DNA of 64,000 nt, taken from NCBI GenBank assembly GCA_029891345.1, contig CM056997.1:218134712-218198711 (forward strand). Reading direction: 5' to 3'. The DNA comes from Dryococelus australis. Lineage: Eukaryota; Arthropoda; Insecta; Phasmatodea; Phasmatidae. Positions 57,488 through 64,000 of the stretch are shown piece after piece; the first letter of the stretch is position 1, and each line of letters begins with the position of its first letter. The position numbers and the translations under genes were made by a program. The notes under the pieces are model-generated. The model did no database searches and had not been told where the DNA came from. It saw only the letters and a list, made by a program, of their open reading frames with translations.

Positions 57488-59819
57488 GATAAGAAGATTT
57501 TATTGCGTCTCTAAAACGGTTGGGAAAAAGAAGACTTAGATTTTCCGGTTATAAGATTTGATTTAACTTGTTTGAGAGTTAGTTTTTGATGGACATAGTC
57601 AAGAGTGCATCAGAAACCTGTATTATGTAATTTCTCAAGTTCTACATTATGTTTAACATCTCCAGTTTTATCCTTTGTGATACATGCGGAAGAATCCCAA
57701 ATTGTTTTGGTTTACGTTTATAAAGGAGGATGCACGACGTAAGGCAACTCCCATGGTACAAAACATATACACCGAATACACTTGCTGCATTTGTGATGTC
57801 ACATGTCCGGAGAAATACATCATCTTGGAAAAATGCAGTTGCTTGTGAAAACCTGACAGCTCGTGGAGGTTCACATATTCTAATTGTCTCACATTTATTC
57901 TTATGTGATTTGCTATTGTTTAATACATATACGGTTCCTGACATCTGTAACACAATTAGGATATTACCTTCTTGCTGTCTCCCTGCATGGCTTGTCATGA
58001 GTGTATGTTGTATTCAGCTGTTGTGTTAATGCACTCGTAGTCTGAGAGCTTGCTCTTTGTAATACGAGGGTCAGTGCTTTCTTATCGCAATAATGTTTAT
58101 AACATTCGCTGGCCACATGATTATAAAATAGATTATTAATTTTAATACTGGATAACTGTTCCCATACTCGGCCCTTTCATATCACGACTGCTTCTCTTTG
58201 TCAAAATCATACATAGGTTTATTGAATGTGTCTTAGCATCTGGGTGGTTTTCAGCCATATTCCTCTTAAGTATGATCGGCTCCAAGATTGTGCATTTAAA
58301 TCAATAAACCTAGGAAAAAAAGAGACATTAAAATGTGAAAACTGCTATGTTACACAAATATAATAAATGTGACGAAAAATAAATCTTACAATTACAGCAG
58401 AGGTGAAAGATAAAAATCGCATATAATATCAAACCCATTTGAGAAGTTGATAAGTTAAACATCTTATTTGGACAACTGTTCCATTTTTGAATATTCAAAG
58501 GTTTTTGGCGACGAATGGACGGTTAAACGTGTGCGTGTGTGTACACACCCAATATAAGATAACATTTGGCAATACCAAAATAACAGAATACATAAAATAG
58601 GGAGAAGTATTTCATAATATTGGAATAATAAATTATGCAAACAAGAAAATTCATTTCACCTACATTTTGTGAAGTCAAATATAATGATACCAGTTATAAC
58701 TACTTTCGCTAGCAATTGTAGTAATAAATGAAAGCAGTACCAAAAAATACTAATTTGGTTTTTACATTAAAATGGTTAACAGATGCTCATAAAACAACTA
58801 AAAATGCCAAATAATATCAGTCATGTGGCATGACATATACTCTCGATTATATTACCGGTTTACACATCGTTAATCAGGATTACCAGCTTACCTACCCGAA
58901 AAGTACGTACTTTCTCTTTATATATTACTCATCAAAACTATAAATAATTTTCAATATTAAACGTTATATTTGTTTGTTTACGAATAAATTGCTGAACAGT
59001 CACTGAAGCAGTCAAATGCATAATTAATTATTAAATTTTTTTTTTAACATTATTAAATGTTTTTTTTTTTTGTTCCTCATTATTTCAGCGGTAATTCTTA
59101 AAATATAAGAAATGTCAAATTAAAATATAACAAGGCCAAATAAAGATTTTTCAATAATGACATTAGTTATAATTCACACAATATTGCGAATTAACAGTAC
59201 AAACAGTATCGTGTCCCATGCTAAATGGCGAAATTGGGACTTTACGCTGCTAACAATTTGAGAGATACAAAACGTTAAAAGCAAACTTGTAGACAAATTT
59301 CAGCTCAACAGTTTTTGTCTAAGTACGTTATCGATTAATATTACCAACCTCGCCAAAAAAACTTACTTTAACAGAAGGTGAGTCGAGTGATGGTGGCCAT
59401 CTTAAAATTCCCCATACTTTGAAAACATGGGAAGTGGAGTTTGGAAGACCAATTTTTTTTTGCTTCTTATACACCGACGTATCTAGAGCAGAAAGAATAT
59501 TCACTATGCATAAACTTGAACATAGAAGCGCTGTGAGCTGTTAGTAGATGGATATAGCAGATTCGGGCGCAAGGACTTGTTGGATGTGGGTCAGTGGCTC
59601 CAGGGGCTCGGCCGCCATCTCGGATTCCCTGACTTTCCTCTCTGTCAATCCAGTCACACGACCGCTAAGTTGGAATCCGCCATTTTGGCAGCCAGTACGT
59701 CGACGAGTGCTCTCATTTTTCTCTTGTGCATTCTTTCTTTCCCTTCTTTCCTTCTCTCTCCTTTCCTTTCTTATTTCTCTTTCTTTCGTTCTCTTACTCT
59801 CCCCATTCGTTTGCCATTT

Positions 59820-60090
59820 GTTTATATTGGGTGTTGCTGGAGGACGCCATCTCGGTTTATTTATTTGTCATTTATTTCTCAGTTTCGTTCGATGCCATCA
59901 TTGTTTACATTGTTGTTGGTGTAGGCCGCCATCTTGGTTTTTCGTTTGTCATGTATTTCTCGCCTCCGCTCGATACCATCTTTGTTTACATTGTCTGCTG
60001 CTAGGTGACATGCATGTCACTGGCTGTTTACTCAACTTTGTTCGATGCCATTATATTTCTGGCGTTGACTGCCAGAAGCACTGGTGTCGC
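59820..60090. repeat. about 81-bp imperfect tandem repeat
   Basis: Units near 59845, 59926 and 60008 share GCCATCTYGGTTT, then TTTGTCAT and TATTTCTC, then CGATRCCATC and TTGTTTACATTGT. X copy 1 has one unit fewer (13425-13600). The repeat creates a 185-codon frame (59548-60105) that I do not regard as a gene. Confidence 0.7.
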
Positions 60091-60154
60091 TCTCTTTCGA
60101 ATTAGTTCTTGAGTTGACTGCCTGGGGTGCCACTTTTTTTAGTACTTAAAATAC

Positions 60155-60241
60155 TATCTGGACGTAGTGGGATTGATCTGCCGGACCGTGAGATGCTAGA
60201 CTAACGCACTAGACCACTCTTCTATCGCGATATGCACTAGG
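60155..60241 (-). repeat. tRNA-like SINE head (X copy 2)
   Basis: Nearly identical to 13660-13745, with the B-box-like GGCAGATCAATCCC on the minus strand at 60182-60169. Duplicated with X. Confidence 0.45.
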
Positions 60242-61059
60242 ACAGCAGTTTACAAGAAGTATATAGCTTGCGAAAGAATAAATTATCTTGTTTCTCATTA
60301 AAGAAATTACTTTTTTAGTAGTATTTATTTTTTATTAATCGGATATTTTAAATTATATGTTTTTGTAATAATTTGATATATAACAATTTTTTTATTATTC
60401 AGATTTAACAAATATGATTGTTAAGTATTTCACATATATAATTTTACTATTAAGATTTTTTAACTTATATAATTTTCAAGCAGTTTGCTATGCCAGAATT
60501 TTTTTACTATTATGTTATAAGTATTTATATAACTTGTAAAATCTTATAGATATAAAATATATGAAGTGACATGTCTATGAACTCGTATTATCGCGAAGAA
60601 TTCGATTATAGTATCACAACAACCACATATTTTACTACAGCATAAAAAGTTATGTCTTTCATTAAAAATATTATTTATTTAACAATTTCAAACCAGTGTA
60701 TCGAGTTGTGTGTATAAAGTTACATTATTGTTGGACAGATATGATTATGATGTTAGAAAAAAATATGATTACATTACTATAACAAGCGGGAATGGTAATG
60801 CAACTTTTTCTCACCATATTGAATTAAGTAGGAAAATGAGATTTTTTTTTTATTTAACGTGTACATTTTTTTACTATCCCAGGCTTAAATGTTCTAAAGG
60901 GATGTTGTTATTCACACCGAAATTAGAAAATATTTCGTACTCCTTTTTTTTAAGACTCCGCTTCCCCTCATCTACTTCCAGTCTTCCAAATTTTCCCATT
61001 GACTAGTTAGTCAGAGCTTATCAGGAATCTTCATCTACCCCCTCCATTGCACTCATGTT

Positions 61060-61085
61060 CCAGCATATAAAAGGCCTCAGGACGT
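61060..61085 (+). promoter_or_regulatory. TATA box of the X short gene
   Basis: CATATAAAAGGCCTC at 61065-61079, a strong TATA element about 150 bp upstream of the ATG at 61223. Copy 1 has CATACAAAGGCCTC at the same place, so only copy 2 retains it. Confidence 0.5.
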
Positions 61086-61222
61086 AGCCATCCACCTGTT
61101 GCCGCCGTCGTCGTCAACTGCTCGTCTAAATGTATACAGTTTATTTCTTTTCTGGAGGTTAAGAATATTTTTATTGTTGTCCGAGTTGTCATAAAATCTT
61201 TTAAGCCATTTTGGCATTTAGA

Positions 61223-61670
61223 ATGGTGAACTCGCTTAGTGCCGTGGACAAAGGGGGCGATGTGCCGTACCGGCCGAAAGAATTTCTCCCGATCTATGAA
61301 CCCTACCAAAATGTCAACCATATTGAAGTATTTACCGACCTACCTACAGCTGGATGAAGACATACTGGACTGCCTGCCTTGCAAGGAATAATTAAAAGAT
61401 TGCACTACTTCCATTCCGCACACTCCACACTCCCGGAGCTGGTGCAAGGAGCGACGTCTTGCAGCATCAGCTACCACCATCACCACTTCCTCCATCGACG
61501 ATTCGGTCTGCAGAGTGAGAAACATCAACAGCTCTGCAGACCAAGTGACCGCCGATCTCCTACCGGACGAACCAACTGACAAGATTCCGTTCGTCGAACA
61601 GACCATTACTTGTGGCAGCTTGCCGTGCGAGGTAAAGACAAGTTCACCGGATAAGGACAGAGTAAAATAA
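61223..61670 (+). pseudogene. unknown short gene of X, copy 2
   Basis: ATG 61223 opens MVNSLSAVDKGGDVPYRPKE (44 codons, stop at 61355). The protein-like reading continues in another frame as LQLDEDILDCLPCKE (one stop), then TSIPHTPHSRSWCKE, SSIDDSVCRVRNINSSADQV and KIPFVEQTITCGS to a TAA at 61668. It would be about 150 residues, Ser/Thr/Asp-rich with several Cys, without signal or membrane segment. No family recognised. It lies downstream of a TATA box, so it was probably transcribed once. Confidence 0.4.
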
Positions 61671-62281
61671 ATATATGGTGAAACAGTTTTCCGAACAGAG
61701 CAATATAGTGCATGTCAGTGCGTGTGAACAGACCGCAGCAAGGAAAATTTTATAAAAAAAATTATTGTGGCTTAAAAATTATCTCGTACAAAAAATGTAA
61801 ATATATGTTACACTATAAAAGCAGTAAACAAAAAAATGTGTTAAGATAACTCTTTTGCATGTCCACATAAACTAATATTGCTTGACATGTATGTGAAAAT
61901 ATAATAAAAGAGTTTAAAATATAAAAAAAGAATTATTTTTTAAAATAAATTTACCATCTATTTAATTGTTTTTCAAGTACCCTAACGATTGAGAGAAACG
62001 ATACTATAAAGTTGAGTGGTGAAAAAAAATTGGTAAATATTTTAGTTTTGTCAAAACAGAGAAAAAAACTGATACAAAAAGGAAATGAATTCTGTAAAAA
62101 ATTACTTTCAGAATAAAATATGTATTCCATTTAAGTTACTTAAGTTGAGATTACTAGCATGCAAGGACAGGCTAGCCAACTGACCTTGATAATATCAAGA
62201 GCTGTGATAGCAAGTCTGCACCTGCGTGGTGACTGGAGTCTTTACAAGTTTCATGACCATTTTTGCTCCTGACCGACTTCC

Positions 62282-62350
62282 CATGGTGCAGTAGGTTGGC
62301 GTGACACTGATCTGGGGCGTGGGAGGTACTGGGTTCGAACCCTGCGTAAG
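62282..62350 (+). repeat. tRNA-like SINE head (X copy 2, second)
   Basis: Copy of 16598-16670; the B box reads GGGTTCGAACCCTG here. Duplicated with X. Confidence 0.45.
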
Positions 62351-63214
62351 GCATCTGTATTAATTTAATTTAGATTGTAAGTTAAACTGTAAGCTGTCCC
62401 CTGCTAAGCTTTGAAACATAAAACAGGGTGAAATTATAAAGCCCTGTACAATTATAACACTTAAAATCTGGACGGTTTCAGACAGCCTAAGTCAGCACAT
62501 AGCGATGATAGCATTTCTACACCTGCACGGTGTCTGGTAACTAAAGAGAATGTCAGCAGGTTTCACGAGCAAAACACTGGCCCAACCAGAATGGTGGTGG
62601 AGCGGGAAGAAACAGCGAAGAAGGCGAAGTTGATATATAATATCGGAGGAGAAGGCTTATATTATCAGTTTCATCACTTCATGTCTGTTCAATTCCGACC
62701 TGTAGGTGCATCTATTTACTCCGATATTATAGTGGGTTATCATCGCATGCATTTTCGATACCTGGTATGCCAGAGCAAGTACAAGCCTGCAACGGAATTG
62801 AACACTGGGTCAGCATGAATGAATAAGATGGTTTATTTCAGCTTAGTTTCATTACCATGCAGCTTTATTACCTGCCCAGTGTACCACCTGCGGCCAGACT
62901 AGAAGCTAACGTCCACTACCAGCGATATGATAAGTCAAGCAACTAGAACGCGTTCATAAAGTTTGGGCAATAGCATAATTGTTCATAAACTCAGAAGACC
63001 ATACAGCTACAAGATTACCTGGTGGTCCAAGCATTGTATTGAAGAACATCACATCGCATTTTGAAACATGGAAGAACAACTTGGGAGACAATGTGAACCC
63101 CACTATCCTGTGATATATATGCGGTAGTCATACTCTGAGCATCAGTGTACGACCAGATTTCGTTTGCCTAATCTCAGGTCAGCAGCAGTGAAACAGTCAA
63201 CCAGTCCAGCCACC

Positions 63215-63629
63215 ATGGACTCTGAATACAATGCTGACGAACAATTATCTGAAGACCGCGAAGAAGGGGAACAAGTGTTCCTGTTGCCTGAGCATACTAG
63301 CACCGAGTTGTCAACATGCATAAAGTACAACCTCAGCACTGTCTATAACTACATGCGCAAATGCTTGCATATATGGTATTCCATATGGTATTACTTTTGA
63401 AGATGCGTATGGTGATATTTACAGCTCGATATACTTTGAAATGTGTGATGAGAACGTACATTTCTGTCTAAAGTTGAATGAGTTTTCGCCATGCGAATCC
63501 TCAAGGGTAGTACCCAACCTCATGTGCAATTATAGTAATTGCGCCATTATTCTCTGTGCTCCGAAGCTTAGCGCCATCTTATGCGATGCCCAGGGACCCC
63601 CCGTAAAACAAGTACAGAGAATCATGTAA
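63215..63629 (+). pseudogene. conserved unknown ORF of X, copy 2
   Basis: ATG 63215 (context CACCATGG) opens MDSEYNADEQLSEDREEGEQ, which stays open to 63400 and, after a small shift near 63375-63395, continues DIYSSIYFEMCDENVHFC, KLNEFSPCES and APKLSAILCDAQGPP to TAA 63627. The two early stops of copy 1 are absent, so copy 2 is nearer to the ancestral state. It has an acidic N-terminus and a Cys-rich second half. Family unknown. Confidence 0.45.
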
Positions 63630-64000
63630 TGGTAAACAACATTATAGAAGTATAAAGAAAGAAATTGTTCATGTAACGACAATGGATAAACTGTGTGCAT
63701 TAATTTTTGCATTGCATTTAGGCAAAAACTGCTTCGAGAAGCTTGAATATCCCAAAAACCTTAATATCAGTTCAATCTGGACTATACAATTAATGCAGAT
63801 ATGTTTGTTAATGAACCATAGCTTATTTTCTCCAGCAGCAGTGGCTATGTAGCAAGAGTAGTGACATATCCTTCAATGACGCTGCAATAGAAAAAATCAG
63901 ACTCCATCTCCAGTGACTACGCCAGCAGTACTTCTGCACTATGAGTATGTCACATATATCCATACAGAATACGATGCTATTCTTTTCAAAATATTAATAG

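Larger units (their letters stand above)
57488..64000 (+). repeat. large repeat X, copy 2 (runs off window)
   Basis: Direct repeat of copy 1 (10360-18462), beginning right after P2. It lacks the 42-bp minisatellite, the 14.0-14.93 kb insertion and the (TA)n and 26-bp expansions, and has one extra unit in the GCCATCTTGG block. The last bases, CTTTTCAAAATATTAATAG, correspond to 18440-18462, so X extends at least that far. Confidence 0.85.

Noticed and set aside
59548..60105. 185-codon hydrophobic frame in X copy 2
   Set aside because: It spans the 81-bp repeat and pyrimidine-rich DNA. Its end matches a frame in copy 1, but the DNA is equally similar outside any frame, so there is no coding signal.

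Overview
The window looks like an intergenic, repeat-dominated stretch of a large, AT-rich arthropod genome, most likely an insect. I infer this from a spliced pogo/Tigger-type transposase relic, gypsy-type LTR retrotransposons (one with an env-like 3' gene), Polinton/adintovirus-like DNA and tRNA-headed SINE fragments. I found no intact host gene, no rRNA, no functional tRNA and no CRISPR array. Nearly every recognisable protein is a fossil with frameshifts and stops.

Layout. 1-5.4 kb is AT-rich non-coding DNA with an inverted-repeat (MITE-like) element at its left end. 6.2-8.7 kb holds a decayed pogo/Tigger transposase on the minus strand with recognisable introns. From about 10.36 to 18.46 kb runs the first copy of a large repeat that I call X. 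Its second copy starts at 57.49 kb and runs off the window end, and its left shoulder is stranded at 39.55-39.87 kb. X carries two short ORFs conserved between copies, SINE heads, a TATA promoter, and several tandem repeats and one 0.9 kb insertion that are present in only one copy. 18.85-19.82 kb is a Polinton integrase with a chromodomain on the minus strand. 24.2-31.5 kb is gypsy-type element A (minus; gag, protease, RT, RNase H, integrase, env-like).

32.7-39.5 kb is a very AT-rich Polinton/adintovirus-like element, P1: packaging ATPase, convergent penton-like ORF, protein-primed family B DNA polymerase, zinc-ribbon gene and a short intact ORF. 39.87-57.49 kb is a second, related element, P2, in the opposite orientation. 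It has terminal inverted repeats of roughly 0.9 kb that contain the zinc-ribbon gene, an internally deleted polymerase, and a BRO-N plus T5orf172/GIY-YIG-like gene whose C-terminal half recurs in inverted orientation at the other end. P2 sits inside X copy 2 and was later hit twice: by a solo LTR at 44.42-45.02 kb (4-bp target duplication) near the end of the polymerase, and by full-length gypsy element B at 47.36-56.16 kb.

Reading order in time, as inference: duplication of X; insertion of P2 into X copy 2; inversion/duplication and deletion within P2; insertion of element B and of the element that left the solo LTR; then point decay. The least familiar things here are the fold-back P2 with a BRO/GIY-YIG gene and the uncharacterised repeat X.
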